Source: Kocuria sp. cx-455
Lineage (GTDB): Bacteria > Actinomycetota > Actinomycetes > Actinomycetales > Micrococcaceae
Length of the DNA: 64,000 bases
NCBI RefSeq assembly: GCF_014698015.1
Contig: NZ_JACXBS010000004.1
Coordinates: forward strand, 22,007 to 86,006
Direction of reading: 5' to 3'
The translations under genes were made by a program, and so were the position numbers. Below, in pieces: positions 17,875-26,661 of this stretch. Within the stretch, counting starts at the first letter, position 1; every line of letters starts with the position of its first letter. The notes under the pieces were generated by a model. That model was not told where the DNA came from. It did not search any database and was given only the letters and a program-made list of their open reading frames with translations.

Positions 17875-18371
17875 TGACAGAGTCCGATCTCCACACAGCC
17901 GTTGACCTGGTTCAACTGGCCGTCGAACACGGCGTCACCATCGGCACCGCGGAGTCGCTGACCGGCGGGTCGCTGGCAGCGGCGATCGTCGATGTTCCCG
18001 GAGCCTCGAATTGCCTTGAGGGTGGCGTGGTGAGTTACTCGCACGCTGTGAAGGAAAGGACTCTGGGCGTCTCTCACGACCTTCTTGAGAGCGAGGGAGC
18101 CGTGGCTCCCGAGGTGGCCCGTGCCATGGCGCGCGGTGCACGGGCCGCCCTGGAAGTCGACTGGGCGGTGTCGACCACCGGGGTGGCCGGGCCCGACCCA
18201 CACGACGGTCAGGCCGTGGGCACGGTATACATAGCTGTGAGTGGGCCTCGGGGCGAGCAGCACCTTGAGCTGCACATGGACGGCGGACGAGCCGCGATCC
18301 GCAGCGAGACCGTTTCTCGAGCCATTGAGTTCTTGGCGTCACAAATCGAGCTCACAGACAACTTCCAGTGA
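17874..18371 (+). CDS. cinA: CinA C-terminal-domain protein (NMN amidohydrolase-like)
   Basis: A stand-alone CinA C-terminal domain of 165 residues, the family of PncC nicotinamide-mononucleotide deamidases. The conserved motifs TAESLTGG, GGVVSYS and STTGVAGPDP are all visible; the last two shape the active site in PncC. The N-terminal molybdopterin-binding-like domain of full CinA is absent, as is usual for short forms. The start is GTG at 17874, sharing one base with the pgsA stop. In actinobacteria cinA routinely lies between pgsA and clgR or recA. NMN deamidase activity is inferred from the family and competence has no support here. Confidence 0.9.
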   Translation: MTESDLHTAVDLVQLAVEHGVTIGTAESLTGGSLAAAIVDVPGASNCLEGGVVSYSHAVKERTLGVSHDLLESEGAVAPEVARAMARGARAALEVDWAVSTTGVAGPDPHDGQAVGTVYIAVSGPRGEQHLELHMDGGRAAIRSETVSRAIEFLASQIELTDNFQ

Positions 18372-18528
18372 AAATCGTTCATCAACAAGGAACAATTGAA
18401 CGGGCAAGCAGGTTACTACTACCAGAGGCTCAACTTGAGTCGTCCAGTGTCAATCTTCTGGCCCAGGCCGGGCTGAAGGACTACTGGTTTCACGGTTTGA
18501 CCGTTCGTACAAGGAGTAGGCAATTCAC
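18372..18528 (+). other. cinA-clgR interval with inverted repeats and a possible 54-codon frame
   Basis: This 157-bp stretch looks less GC-rich than its neighbours. It contains CGTTCA...TGAACG (18376-18402, 15-nt spacer) and CTCAACTTGAG (a 5-bp palindrome around one base), both operator-like. A GTG frame from 18368 to 18532 overlaps the cinA stop as GTGA and the clgR start as ATGA, and would encode 54 residues. Its codons, including TTA CTA CTA and many A/T-ending ones, do not resemble nearby genes, so I treat the interval as the clgR promoter and leader. Confidence 0.4.
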
Positions 18529-18954
18529 ATGACGAAGCAACCCGTGTCCGTCAATGGTGTCGTCCGTTGGAAGGACGTGGGACTGTCCGAAGAAGAACAT
18601 GCCGAGACGAAGGACGTGAAAGTGGGAGTGCTGCGGCAAGAAATTGGCGAAGTGCTCCGCAGCGTCCGTCAGCGACAGGGACGCACTCTGCGGGAGGTTT
18701 CGCACAGTGCACGAGTCTCGTTGGGCTACCTGAGCGAGGTGGAACGCGGACAGAAAGAGGCATCTTCCGAGCTGCTGGCCTCCATCTGCGCCGCGCTGAC
18801 GATCCCCCTGTCGCAGATGCTGCGTGAAGTGGCAGATCGCCTGGCGTACGCCGAGGGCAACTACATTCCGGACACTGTGCCTTCCGAGCTGACCGAAGAG
18901 TTCACCAGCGAGGTCCGCCAATTGCGCGGGGGCGCAGCCACGTCGTCCCACTGA
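18529..18954 (+). CDS. clgR: ClgR-type HTH transcriptional regulator
   Basis: A Cro/CI-type (XRE) regulator of 141 residues, the actinobacterial ClgR that controls clp protease and other protein-quality genes. The HTH is at about 45-85, with [18 protein letters not shown] and [19 protein letters not shown], the nearly invariant recognition region of ClgR. The N-terminal ~35 residues are a variable extension and the C-terminus (SSH) is flexible. AAGGAG lies upstream, about 12 nt from the ATG at 18529. The position between cinA and DUF3046-recA is the standard one. Autoregulation through the upstream repeats is possible but not shown. Confidence 0.92.
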   Translation: MTKQPVSVNGVVRWKDVGLSEEEHAETKDVKVGVLRQEIGEVLRSVRQRQGRTLREVSHSARVSLGYLSEVERGQKEASSELLASICAALTIPLSQMLREVADRLAYAEGNYIPDTVPSELTEEFTSEVRQLRGGAATSSH

Positions 18955-18983
18955 GCCACATCGCACGTACAAGTTAGAGTTTT

Positions 18984-19014
18984 GAGGGCCCGTCGGCATT
19001 GTCGGCGGGCCCTC
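18984..19014 (+). terminator. Terminator hairpin after clgR
   Basis: GAGGGCCCG (18984-18992) pairs with CGGGCCCTC (19006-19014); G-U and G-C pairs extend the stem inward toward a short loop. It is followed by GCTTTG. It lies between clgR and the DUF3046 gene. Confidence 0.7.
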
Positions 19015-19055
19015 GCTTTGTCACCCCACCGCCGACAGTTGTTAGGGAAGATCGC

Positions 19056-19277
19056 ATGCGCCTCAGTACGTTCTGGGAATTGATGGACCATGAATTCGGG
19101 TCCGGGTATTCCAAGGTTCTGGCCCGAGACCTCGTCATGGCAGAGGTGGGGGATCGTACCGCGATAGAGGCCCTCGATGCCGGAATCGATCCCAAACAAG
19201 TGTGGTTCGCGCTCTGTAGGGCGCAGGAAATTCCAGAAGGCCGCTGGTGGGGGCCGGACAAGGAGCCCACACCGTAG
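19056..19277 (+). CDS. DUF3046 family protein
   Basis: A 73-residue acidic-to-neutral soluble protein with the DUF3046 pattern: MRLSTFWELMDHEFG at the start, LARDLVMAEVGDRTAIEALDAG in the middle and DPKQVWFALCRA toward the end. The function is unknown. It nearly always stands directly before recA in actinobacteria. The ATG at 19056 is chosen because the family begins with MRxSxFW; the longer frame from 18999 would start inside the clgR terminator. GGGAAG lies 7 nt upstream. An SOS box and the recA promoter follow its stop. Confidence 0.88.
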   Translation: MRLSTFWELMDHEFGSGYSKVLARDLVMAEVGDRTAIEALDAGIDPKQVWFALCRAQEIPEGRWWGPDKEPTP

Positions 19278-19301
19278 TGGCCTCATGGCGCCGGCGGCCC
19301 A

Positions 19302-19317
19302 TCGAATGTATATTCGA
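19302..19317. promoter_or_regulatory. LexA (SOS) box upstream of recA
   Basis: TCGAATGTATATTCGA is a perfect palindrome (TCGAAT-GTAT-ATTCGA) close to the actinobacterial SOS consensus TCGAACNNNNGTTCGA. It lies 124 bp before the recA ATG, in the 163-bp DUF3046-recA gap. RecA induction by DNA damage is the expected consequence. Confidence 0.85.
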
Positions 19318-19440
19318 ATCAGATTATCCGGGCTCCACATACTGCGTGGATCCTTATGCGTGTCAGACCCCCTCAGTAGGTTGAGACACGAAACAAACAA
19401 CAGGGCCGAGTACGTGGGCCCCCAAGAACCGAGGTGAATC

Positions 19441-20580
19441 ATGGCAGCCAAGTCAAAGGGAACCACGTCCGTTCCCTCTCAGGTGGTCGGCTCCGATCGT
19501 GAGAAGGCTCTGGATACTGTCCTGGCACAGATCGACAAGAACTACGGCAAGGGCTCGGTCATGCGCCTGGGCGACCGGCCGGCCACTCGCATCGAAACCA
19601 TTCCCACGGGTTCCATTGCACTGGACGTCGCACTCGGTATTGGAGGTTTCCCGCGCGGTCGCGTGGTCGAGATCTACGGTCCCGAGTCCTCCGGTAAGAC
19701 CACCGTGGCGTTGCACGCGGTTGCCAGCGTGCAACGTGCCGGCGGCATCGCCGCATTCATCGACGCCGAGCACGCGCTGGATCCCGTCTACGCCGAAAAG
19801 CTGGGGGTGGACACGGACAACCTGCTCGTGTCCCAGCCGGATACCGGTGAGCAGGCCCTGGAGATCATGGACATGCTGGTGGGCTCCGGTTCCATCGACA
19901 TCGTCGTGATCGACTCCGTGGCAGCGTTGGTTCCCAAGGCTGAAATCGAAGGTGAAATGGGCGATAGCCACGTGGGCCTGCAGGCGCGCCTGATGTCCCA
20001 GGCGCTGCGTAAGATCACCGGTCGGTTGTCGCACACCAACACCACCGCCATCTTCATCAACCAGTTGCGTGAGAAGATCGGTGTGTTCTTCGGATCCCCG
20101 GAAACCACCACTGGCGGTAAGGCTTTGAAGTTCTACGCCTCGGTGCGCGTGGACGTCCGCCGTATCGAGACCCTCAAGGACGGTGCCAACCCGGTCGGTA
20201 ACCGCACCCGCGCCAAAATCGTCAAGAACAAGATGGCCCCGCCCTTCAAGCAGGCCGAGTTCGACATTCTCTACGGCCAGGGCATCTCCATCGAGGGTGG
20301 CCTGATCGACATGGGTGTGGAGCACGGGATCGTGAAGAAGTCCGGCGCGTGGTTCACCTACGAGGGTGATCAGCTGGGGCAGGGTAAGGAGAACTCCCGC
20401 CGTTTCCTCAAGGACAACCCAGAATTGGCCGCGGAAATCGAGCGGAAGATCCTGGTGAAGCTGGGCATCACGGATGACAGCGAGGACACCGAAGAGACCG
20501 CGCAGGACGGCCCGGAGACCTCCGATGACGACATCCTCGAAGCTCCGGATGCGACCAAGCCGGAACTGCCGGCATTCTGA
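19441..20580 (+). CDS. recA: Recombinase RecA
   Basis: RecA forms the ATP-dependent nucleoprotein filament for strand exchange and stimulates LexA self-cleavage. Walker A is GPESSGKT at 80-87. Other landmarks are [24 protein letters not shown] (Walker B region), the L2 loop near [15 protein letters not shown], and the C-terminal acidic tail from about 345 onward. No intein is present. Length 379 aa is slightly long because of the acidic tail. ATG at 19441 follows GAGGTG. recX follows 16 bp later and is probably cotranscribed. The SOS box at 19302-19317 ties expression to LexA, encoded 11 kb away in this window. Confidence 0.98.
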   Translation: MAAKSKGTTSVPSQVVGSDREKALDTVLAQIDKNYGKGSVMRLGDRPATRIETIPTGSIALDVALGIGGFPRGRVVEIYGPESSGKTTVALHAVASVQRAGGIAAFIDAEHALDPVYAEKLGVDTDNLLVSQPDTGEQALEIMDMLVGSGSIDIVVIDSVAALVPKAEIEGEMGDSHVGLQARLMSQALRKITGRLSHTNTTAIFINQLREKIGVFFGSPETTTGGKALKFYASVRVDVRRIETLKDGANPVGNRTRAKIVKNKMAPPFKQAEFDILYGQGISIEGGLIDMGVEHGIVKKSGAWFTYEGDQLGQGKENSRRFLKDNPELAAEIERKILVKLGITDDSEDTEETAQDGPETSDDDILEAPDATKPELPAF

Positions 20581-20596
20581 TCGAGGTGACTGAGCG

Positions 20597-21223
20597 ATGA
20601 GCCAGTCCTCTCGCTACAACTCCCGGCGACGCAGGGCCTCGGATCGGTACCGGGGCCCCGCGGAACCACCCTCAGAGGGTGCTGCCGGTCAGGACGATGA
20701 GCCCGATCAGCATGAGGTTGCGCGGGCCATCGTGTTGCGTCAACTGACCGCGTCCGCCAAGTCTCGTAAGCAGCTCGAGGACAAGCTCGCCGATCGTGAT
20801 GTTCCCGAAGGGGTGGCGCAGGACGTCCTGGACCGGTTCGAAGAGGTCAACCTCGTGGACGACCGCGCCTACGCGGCCATGTTCGTCCGGTCCCGAGCCG
20901 AGACACGCAAACTCTCGCGCAGCGCGCTGCGCCGCGAACTGCAGCAACGGGGTATCACCGGGGAGTTCGCGGAGGAGGCCCTCGAGCAACGCACCGACGA
21001 GGACGAGACGCAGGACGCGCACGAGCTCGTGCGGAAGAAACTGCCCAGGGATCTTGATGCTCTGGACCGGAAAGAGGTCGATAAGGTCACCCGTCGTCTC
21101 GTCAGCATGCTGGGCCGAAAAGGGTATCCACCCGGTCTGGCTTTCGGGGTGGTCAAAGAGGAACTCTCCGCCTACACCTCCGGCGACGACTTCTCGGAAC
21201 CGGATCCCTGGCCCAGCGTCTAA
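20597..21223 (+). CDS. recX: Regulatory protein RecX
   Basis: RecX inhibits RecA by capping or entering the filament groove. The 208-residue protein begins with a ~45-residue Arg/Ser- and acid-rich extension. It then shows the three-helix RecX repeats: ARAIVLRQLTASAKSRKQLEDKL, ...RFEEVNLVDDRAYAAMFV and a third repeat ending in RRLVSMLGRKGYPPGLAF. The conserved LVDDRAYA and RGYP/KGYP motifs are visible. The location directly after recA is typical and gives co-induction. ATG at 20597 follows GAGGTGACTGAGCG. The gene converges with the monooxygenase on the other strand; the 37-bp gap holds only a weak CGTGA-AA-TCACG repeat. Confidence 0.93.
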   Translation: MSQSSRYNSRRRRASDRYRGPAEPPSEGAAGQDDEPDQHEVARAIVLRQLTASAKSRKQLEDKLADRDVPEGVAQDVLDRFEEVNLVDDRAYAAMFVRSRAETRKLSRSALRRELQQRGITGEFAEEALEQRTDEDETQDAHELVRKKLPRDLDALDRKEVDKVTRRLVSMLGRKGYPPGLAFGVVKEELSAYTSGDDFSEPDPWPSV

Positions 21224-21260
21224 CTGTGCCGCGGCCGAACATGACGTGAAATCACGGCTC

Positions 21261-22439
21261 CTATGGCGGTGGAGCCCAGTCGTAAATGGTCGAGAACTGA
21301 CGACGCAGCGCGGACGTCGGGGTGAGTTGCAGGGCGAGGTCGCGCACCATCGAGGTTCCTCGGCCTTGAAGGTTTGCAGCGTCACCGATGAGCCGAGACC
21401 GGCGAGCAATTCTCCGGGTCCGAGGTCTGCGTAATCGGTCGTACTCCGCGAGTGCCGCGTCAATGTCCAGGGACCGTGGTGAGTCCTGGCGAGCCAGTGT
21501 CCGAAGCAGTACTGCGAGTGTGGCGGAATCTTCCAAGGCTTGATTTCCACCCTGACCCAGATTCGGCGTCATGGCGTGCGCGGCGTCGCCCACGAGCACG
21601 GCCCGCCCGTAACGGACACTCGGCAGCGGCGCCCTGAGTTCGTGAATCGGGAGCCACTGAATGGCCGCCGAACTCGTGGCGTCCACCAGCTCGGGAATCG
21701 GTGCGTGCCACGAGCCGAATCTCTCGAGGACTTCGCGCTGCGCTCCGTGTGTTTCCGGGACACCGGGGCCGGTAGCCTCGGCGGGTCGAGAATCGACCGC
21801 AAACCAATACACCCTTCCGTCGGGCAGTGGAACGATACCGAATCGTTGATGCCGCCCCCAGGTCTCTCCGGCTTCGCCGTGGAGGTCAACGGGGTGGGAT
21901 GTGACCCCGCGCCACGCACCGTATCCGGCGTATCTGATTCCGGGGTCCTTGGGCCACAGTGTGCGTAGGGTGCTACGGAGTCCATCGGCCCCCACGATCA
22001 GGTCGAAGGTTTCGTGGAACGCCGCGCCATGAGCGGTTCGACCCCGAAGATCGCCGGTGACGGTCAGCTCGGAAATGGTGGTCCCCAGGCGCACGACACC
22101 TGGTTCAAGCTGTGAACTCAGTAGGTTGTGGAGTTCCTCCCGGTGAATCACACGAACGTCCCGCACCGTTTCGGCGGGAAATACTTTGATCCAGGCACCA
22201 TTGGGTTTGCGCATGCCTCCGAGGAGGAGACCAGCTGTCTCCGAGGTCAGCGCATCGAACTCGCGCGTCAGCCCGAGTGCGTCCAATGCAGCCCGGCCAT
22301 TGCCGAAGATCGACAACCCGGATCCTCCGGGACGCAACTGGCCGGATCGTTCCAGAACCGTGACGTGGGCCCCCGCGCGCTGCAGCCCGACGGCGGTGCT
22401 CAGGCCCGCGACTCCGGCACCGATGATCGCAACGCGCAT
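21261..22439 (-). CDS. FAD-dependent monooxygenase (UbiH/PHBH-like)
   Basis: A class A flavoprotein monooxygenase of 392 residues. The N-terminal Rossmann motif is IIGAGVAGLSTAVGL (about 5-19). The middle DG-type motif appears as IVGADGLRSTLR. The FAD-ribityl motif is GDAAHAMTPNLGQGGNQALED near 275-295. Such enzymes hydroxylate aromatic or quinone-like substrates with NAD(P)H and O2; the substrate is not readable here. The start is ATG 22439, with AAAGG 9 nt upstream; an in-frame GTG at 22448 is the alternative. It is the only minus-strand gene between recX and miaB and has no functional link to its neighbours. Confidence 0.88.
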   Translation of the reverse strand: MRVAIIGAGVAGLSTAVGLQRAGAHVTVLERSGQLRPGGSGLSIFGNGRAALDALGLTREFDALTSETAGLLLGGMRKPNGAWIKVFPAETVRDVRVIHREELHNLLSSQLEPGVVRLGTTISELTVTGDLRGRTAHGAAFHETFDLIVGADGLRSTLRTLWPKDPGIRYAGYGAWRGVTSHPVDLHGEAGETWGRHQRFGIVPLPDGRVYWFAVDSRPAEATGPGVPETHGAQREVLERFGSWHAPIPELVDATSSAAIQWLPIHELRAPLPSVRYGRAVLVGDAAHAMTPNLGQGGNQALEDSATLAVLLRTLARQDSPRSLDIDAALAEYDRLRRPRTRRIARRSRLIGDAANLQGRGTSMVRDLALQLTPTSALRRQFSTIYDWAPPP

Positions 22440-22487
22440 GGCCGCCACCCTTTCGCAAGAAGGTTCGGGTTAACTTGACCTGGTCCC

Positions 22488-22493
22488 TAACAT
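22488..22493 (+). promoter_or_regulatory. Leaderless-type -10 box of miaB
   Basis: TAACAT ends 6 nt before the GTG start of miaB (22500) in the 60-bp gap to the divergent monooxygenase gene. A TTGACC lies only 7 bp upstream, too close to serve as its -35. Confidence 0.45.
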
Positions 22494-22499
22494 AGTGGG

Positions 22500-24020
22500 G
22501 TGACTCAACTGACCGACACCCTGGTGAATGCCGCCCCCCATACCTCCGATGTGCCCGCGCCCGGATACGAGGTGCGCACTCTGGGCTGCCAGATGAACGC
22601 TCACGACTCCGAGCGCATCACGGGTCTGCTCGAAGCCGCCGGGTACGTTCCCGCGGTGGACCGGGATCCGGATCTGGTGGTGTTCAACACGTGCGCTGTC
22701 CGGGAGAACGCGGACAACAAGTTGTACGGCCAGCTGGGTCAGCTGGCCCCGGCCAAGAAGCGCAATGAGAGCATGCAGATCGCCGTGGGTGGCTGCCTTG
22801 CCCAGAAGGACCGTTCCACCATCGTGGAGAAGGCCCCGTGGGTCGATGTGGTTTTCGGCACGCACAACATCGGTTCTCTTCCGGTGCTGTTGGAGCGTGC
22901 CCGTCACAACCACCGGGCAGAGGTCGAGATCCTCGAATCCCTCGAGACGTTCCCCTCGACTCTTCCGACCAAACGCGACCAGGCGTACGCGGGCTGGGTC
23001 TCCATCTCCGTGGGTTGCAACAACACGTGCACGTTCTGCATCGTTCCGCAGTTGCGCGGCAAGGAAAAGGACCGCCGCCCCGGGGACATCCTGGCCGAGG
23101 TGCAGGCGCTGGTAGATTCCGGCGCGGTGGAGGTCACGCTACTGGGTCAGAACGTCAATTCCTACGGTGTGGAGTTCGGGGACCGCAGCGCATTCGCCAA
23201 GCTCCTCCGTGCCTGCGGGGAGATCGACGGTCTCGAACGGGTGCGCTTCACCAGCCCCCACCCCGCGGCGTTCACCGATGATGTGATCGACGCGATGTCC
23301 GAGACCCCCAATGTCATGCCGCAGCTGCACATGCCGCTGCAATCGGGTTCGGACCAAATCCTCAAGGACATGCGCCGCTCCTACCGTTCCAAGAAGTTCC
23401 TGGGGATTCTGGAGCGCGTTCGCGAACAGATCCCCCATGCGGCAATCACCACGGACATCATTGTCGGTTTCCCCGGCGAGACCGAAGAAGATTTCCAGGC
23501 CACCATGGACGTGGTCGAGGCGTCGCAGTTTTCCTCCGCATTCACGTTCCAATACTCGATCCGCCCGGGGACCCCCGCCGGTGAGATGACGAATCAAGTA
23601 CCGCACCACGTTGTTCAGGAACGATTCGAACGGCTGACGGCCCTGCAGGACGAGATCAGCGCGCGTTTGAATCGGCAGCTGGTTGGCTCCACCGTGGAGG
23701 TCCTGGTCAGTGCCCACCAGGGTCGAAAGTCCGAGAGCACCCATCGCTTGAGCGGCCGCTCCCAGGATCAGCGACTCGTCCATTTCTCGGTGCCCCAGGG
23801 AGCTGAGGCGCCTCGCCCGGGCGACTTCGTGACGGTTCCCGTGACCGCAGCCGCGGCCTATCACCTGCTGGCCGACCCCAAGGACTCAACCGAGTACTCC
23901 TTGCGCCGGTCCCGGGGCGGAGACGCGTGGGACGCGGCGCAGGCGGAGTCGTGCGGCACCGGTGGTTCCGGGAAGCCAGGCGCCGTGGGCTTGGGCATGC
24001 CGGCCCTGCGCACCACGTAG
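22500..24020 (+). CDS. miaB: tRNA-2-methylthio-N6-dimethylallyladenosine synthase
   Basis: A radical-SAM methylthiotransferase that adds the 2-methylthio group to i6A37 of tRNAs reading U-starting codons, the modification begun by MiaA. The N-terminal UPF0004 domain has three cluster Cys ([22 protein letters not shown]). The radical-SAM CX3CX2C is CNNTCTFC at about 180-187, followed by NVNSYG and the C-terminal TRAM domain. The last ~50 residues are a low-complexity Gly/Ala/Ser extension. Start GTG at 22500, leaderless type. miaA begins 1 nt after the stop, so both steps of ms2i6A synthesis are encoded together. Confidence 0.95.
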   Translation: MTQLTDTLVNAAPHTSDVPAPGYEVRTLGCQMNAHDSERITGLLEAAGYVPAVDRDPDLVVFNTCAVRENADNKLYGQLGQLAPAKKRNESMQIAVGGCLAQKDRSTIVEKAPWVDVVFGTHNIGSLPVLLERARHNHRAEVEILESLETFPSTLPTKRDQAYAGWVSISVGCNNTCTFCIVPQLRGKEKDRRPGDILAEVQALVDSGAVEVTLLGQNVNSYGVEFGDRSAFAKLLRACGEIDGLERVRFTSPHPAAFTDDVIDAMSETPNVMPQLHMPLQSGSDQILKDMRRSYRSKKFLGILERVREQIPHAAITTDIIVGFPGETEEDFQATMDVVEASQFSSAFTFQYSIRPGTPAGEMTNQVPHHVVQERFERLTALQDEISARLNRQLVGSTVEVLVSAHQGRKSESTHRLSGRSQDQRLVHFSVPQGAEAPRPGDFVTVPVTAAAAYHLLADPKDSTEYSLRRSRGGDAWDAAQAESCGTGGSGKPGAVGLGMPALRTT

Positions 24021-24021
24021 G

Positions 24022-24957
24022 GTGACCGACATCTCCCGGCCATCCGACGGGCCGCCCCTGGTGGCCGTGGTCGGCCCCACCGGAACCGGCAAATCCGATC
24101 TTGCTCTGGCTCTCGCCGAGAGCCTGGACGGCGAGATCATCAACGGGGACGCCCTCCAGTTCTACCGCGGCATGGATATCGGCACGGCCAAACTCTCGAT
24201 TGCTGAGCGGCGGGGGATCCCGCACCACCTCCTGGACATCATGGACATCTCGGAGGAAGCCTCGGTTGCCAAGTTCCAGGCGGACGCTCGTGCCGCCATT
24301 GACGACGTCGCCGCGCGCGGCAAGGTGGCGATCCTCGCCGGAGGTTCGGGGTTGTACGTGCGCGCGGCCGTGGACGCCATTGAATTCCCCGGAACGGATC
24401 CCGTGGTGCGAACACGGCTGGAGACCGAGCTGGCCGCCCAAGGACGCGGCGCGCTCATGGCGCGACTGAGCGACGTCGACCCCCCATCCGCGGCGCGCGT
24501 GAAGGACGACCGTCGCCTGGTTCGCGCGCTGGAGGTCTACGAGGTCACCGGGCGGGCATTCACCTCATTCATGCCCCAGCGCGCCTACGTGCGCCCCACC
24601 GTTCAACTGGGCCTGGACATGGAACGCGAGGTCCTCAACGACCGACTCGCCCGACGCATCGACGCGATGTTGGCGGCGGGCTGGCTCGACGAGGTGAGCT
24701 CACTCGAACGGCAGGGCCTGCGCGAAAGCCCCACCGCGGGCAAGGCACTGGGCTACCCCCAACTCTTGGACGTACTTGCCGGGGGGCGGACATTGGAAGC
24801 TGCCCGTGAGGACACCGTGGTGGCTACCCGGCGCTTCACCAAACGCCAGCGCACGTGGTTCCGCGCAGATCCCCGCGTGCACTGGCTCGACGCCGCTCAC
24901 CCCGCAGGCCCGGCCGCACTCGCGCGGGAAGCCGCGGCGCTGCTGCAATCCGCGTAA
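24022..24957 (+). CDS. miaA: tRNA dimethylallyltransferase
   Basis: MiaA transfers the dimethylallyl group to A37 of tRNAs, giving i6A, the substrate of MiaB. The P-loop is GPTGTGKS near residues 18-25. The family blocks [23 protein letters not shown] and [11 protein letters not shown] follow, and the tRNA-contact region [14 protein letters not shown] is near the C-terminus. The start is GTG 24022, just after the miaB stop; an upstream frame to 23962 lies inside miaB. Length 311 aa is normal. The stop codon TAA is part of the dapF -10 box. Confidence 0.95.
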   Translation: MTDISRPSDGPPLVAVVGPTGTGKSDLALALAESLDGEIINGDALQFYRGMDIGTAKLSIAERRGIPHHLLDIMDISEEASVAKFQADARAAIDDVAARGKVAILAGGSGLYVRAAVDAIEFPGTDPVVRTRLETELAAQGRGALMARLSDVDPPSAARVKDDRRLVRALEVYEVTGRAFTSFMPQRAYVRPTVQLGLDMEREVLNDRLARRIDAMLAAGWLDEVSSLERQGLRESPTAGKALGYPQLLDVLAGGRTLEAAREDTVVATRRFTKRQRTWFRADPRVHWLDAAHPAGPAALAREAAALLQSA

Positions 24958-24960
24958 ACT
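24955..24960 (+). promoter_or_regulatory. Leaderless-type -10 box of dapF
   Basis: TAAACT begins with the miaA stop codon and ends 7 nt before the dapF GTG at 24968. No Shine-Dalgarno sequence precedes dapF. Confidence 0.5.
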
Positions 24961-24967
24961 GTCGGCC

Positions 24968-25912
24968 GTGACTGTAACTGAGGATCGGGGAGTGAACACC
25001 GTGGACTGGCGTGAATTGGTGAACCAAGACGTGGTCAAGGCCCACGGAACCGGAAATGACTTTGTGGTCTTCACGGACGAGAACGGTGAGATCTCGCTGA
25101 GCGCGGACACCGTGGCCGCCGTGTGCGACCGCCACATGGGTCTGGGCGCGGACGGCGTGATTCGCGCGGTCCGGGCGAGCGAGCTGCCGGAGGGCCGGAA
25201 ACTCGCGGAACAAGATCCCTCCGTCGAGTGGTTCATGGACTACCGCAACGCGGACGGCTCCATCGCGCAGATGTGCGGCAACGGGGTCCGCGTTTTTGTG
25301 GATCATTTGGTCCGTGAGGGCCTCGTGGAGCTCCCGCAGGGATCGCAGCTGCGGATCGGCACCCGCGCGGGGATACGCTCGGTGGCCCGCACTGAAGGTG
25401 GTTATGCCGTGGACATGGGTCCGTGGAGTTTCATGGCCGGCGAGGACGCACGGGACAGGGGCTCGGACGCTGTGGTCACGACCGACGGTTTGAGTGTCCC
25501 GCGCCCGGGCTTGTCCATCAGCATGGGCAATCCCCACACCGTGGTGGCGCTGTCCGAGGACGACAAGCTGGACCGGCTGGATCTGCGCCATGCGCCGGTG
25601 GTCTCCCCGGAGCCAGAGGACGGCACCAATGTCGAATTCGTGGTGCCGGTGGACCACGAGGACACCGAGGTCGGTCGGATCCACATGCGGGTGTTCGAAC
25701 GAGGCGTGGGAGAAACCCACTCGTGCGGTACCGGAGCGTGCGCCGCCGCCGCGGCAACTCGATTCTGGGGCGGCGCCGAGGCCCCGGACCGCTGGTTGGT
25801 GGACGTGCCCGGAGGCGTGGTGTCCGTGACGTTCGTGCCGGCCCCGGACGGTACCGAGCATGTTGTGCTGGCCGGTCCCACTCGGGTGGTCGCCCGCGCG
25901 GTCCTGGTGTAG
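24968..25912 (+). CDS. dapF: Diaminopimelate epimerase
   Basis: DapF interconverts LL- and meso-diaminopimelate for peptidoglycan and lysine synthesis, using two Cys as acid/base. Both are visible: QMCGNGVR in the N-terminal half and HSCGTGAC in the C-terminal half. The substrate-binding HGTGNDF is near the start, and GLGADGVI follows. About 314 residues is slightly long because of internal loops. The start is the GTG at 24968 (MTVTEDRG); the open frame extends to 24776 but that part is inside miaA. A second GTG at about 24992 is possible. The missing Shine-Dalgarno and close -10 box support a leaderless message. Confidence 0.94.
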   Translation: MTVTEDRGVNTVDWRELVNQDVVKAHGTGNDFVVFTDENGEISLSADTVAAVCDRHMGLGADGVIRAVRASELPEGRKLAEQDPSVEWFMDYRNADGSIAQMCGNGVRVFVDHLVREGLVELPQGSQLRIGTRAGIRSVARTEGGYAVDMGPWSFMAGEDARDRGSDAVVTTDGLSVPRPGLSISMGNPHTVVALSEDDKLDRLDLRHAPVVSPEPEDGTNVEFVVPVDHEDTEVGRIHMRVFERGVGETHSCGTGACAAAAATRFWGGAEAPDRWLVDVPGGVVSVTFVPAPDGTEHVVLAGPTRVVARAVLV

Positions 25913-25951
25913 TCGTAGCGGTTCCGGCCTGCGGTTCCGGGAATGACGGCG

Positions 25952-26575
25952 CTACCGCGCGCGTTCCACCCTTAGTATCCGGAAACCCTTGTCCGTGCCC
26001 GCGCGTTCGATCGTGAACTCTGCTTCATCGAGGACCGTGCCGAGCCAACGCTGAAGGGAATCGCCCCCCAGGTTTTTCTGCACCACCAACCAGGCGGTTC
26101 CACCGGGGGCCAGACGAGGCAGCCACGTCAGTAAGATGCCGTGCAGCGCGTCCTTGCCCACCCGAATGGGCGGGTTGGACCACACGGTGTCGAACTGACG
26201 TCCCTCGGGCACATCCTCCGGCCGGTAGGTCTCCACACGGGTCAGTCCGTGGGTCTGGGCATTGCGGCGTGTGAGTTCCAGGCTGCGGTCGTTGACATCG
26301 ACGGCGGTCACGGTGGCTTCCGGATCCGCCAAACCCATGGCCAGGGTCAACGGGCCCCAGCCACAGCCGATGTCCAAGAAGTGATGACCGTGCGGATCGG
26401 GGACGTTGCGTAACAGCGCGGCGGTTCCCTTGTCCAGGCCGCCGGGGGAGAACACCCCGGCGGCGGTACGAACCCGCACCTCGCGGCCCCTCAGGTCCAC
26501 CGAAATCTGCCGAGGCTTCTCCGGCAGGGACGGGTCGGTCACGAAGTAGTGCTGAGGGTGCGGTTCTGTGGCCAT
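25952..26575 (-). CDS. Class I SAM-dependent methyltransferase (RsmC-like)
   Basis: A 207-residue MTS-type methyltransferase related to RsmC, which methylates G1207 of 16S rRNA. The SAM motif is FLDIGCGWGPLTLAMG, motif II includes AVDVNDRSLELTRRN, and the base-flipping motif IV is SNPPIRVG, as in N2-guanine methyltransferases. FSPGGLDKGT upstream is also family-typical. It is about half the size of E. coli RsmC and lacks the N-terminal pseudo-domain, as most actinobacterial homologues do. Start ATG 26575 follows GTGGAG. A TAGCAT hexamer ends 8 nt upstream, so this message could also be near-leaderless. It is convergent with dapF and divergent from hflX. Confidence 0.88.
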   Translation of the reverse strand: MATEPHPQHYFVTDPSLPEKPRQISVDLRGREVRVRTAAGVFSPGGLDKGTAALLRNVPDPHGHHFLDIGCGWGPLTLAMGLADPEATVTAVDVNDRSLELTRRNAQTHGLTRVETYRPEDVPEGRQFDTVWSNPPIRVGKDALHGILLTWLPRLAPGGTAWLVVQKNLGGDSLQRWLGTVLDEAEFTIERAGTDKGFRILRVERAR

Positions 26576-26620
26576 GGCTCCACATGCTATCGCTCAGTGC
26601 CCCGTGTCGGGGTGCGGCGA

Positions 26621-26626
26621 TAGACT
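26621..26626 (+). promoter_or_regulatory. -10 hexamer TAGACT upstream of hflX
   Basis: TAGACT lies 35 bp before the hflX ATG, and the same hexamer precedes rpsO, hisB, infC and pheS. The implied leader is about 30 nt and contains the AAGGA ribosome site. Confidence 0.45.
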
Positions 26627-26661
26627 GAACGAATTACCAGCAGTTGGCAGATCAAGGAATT

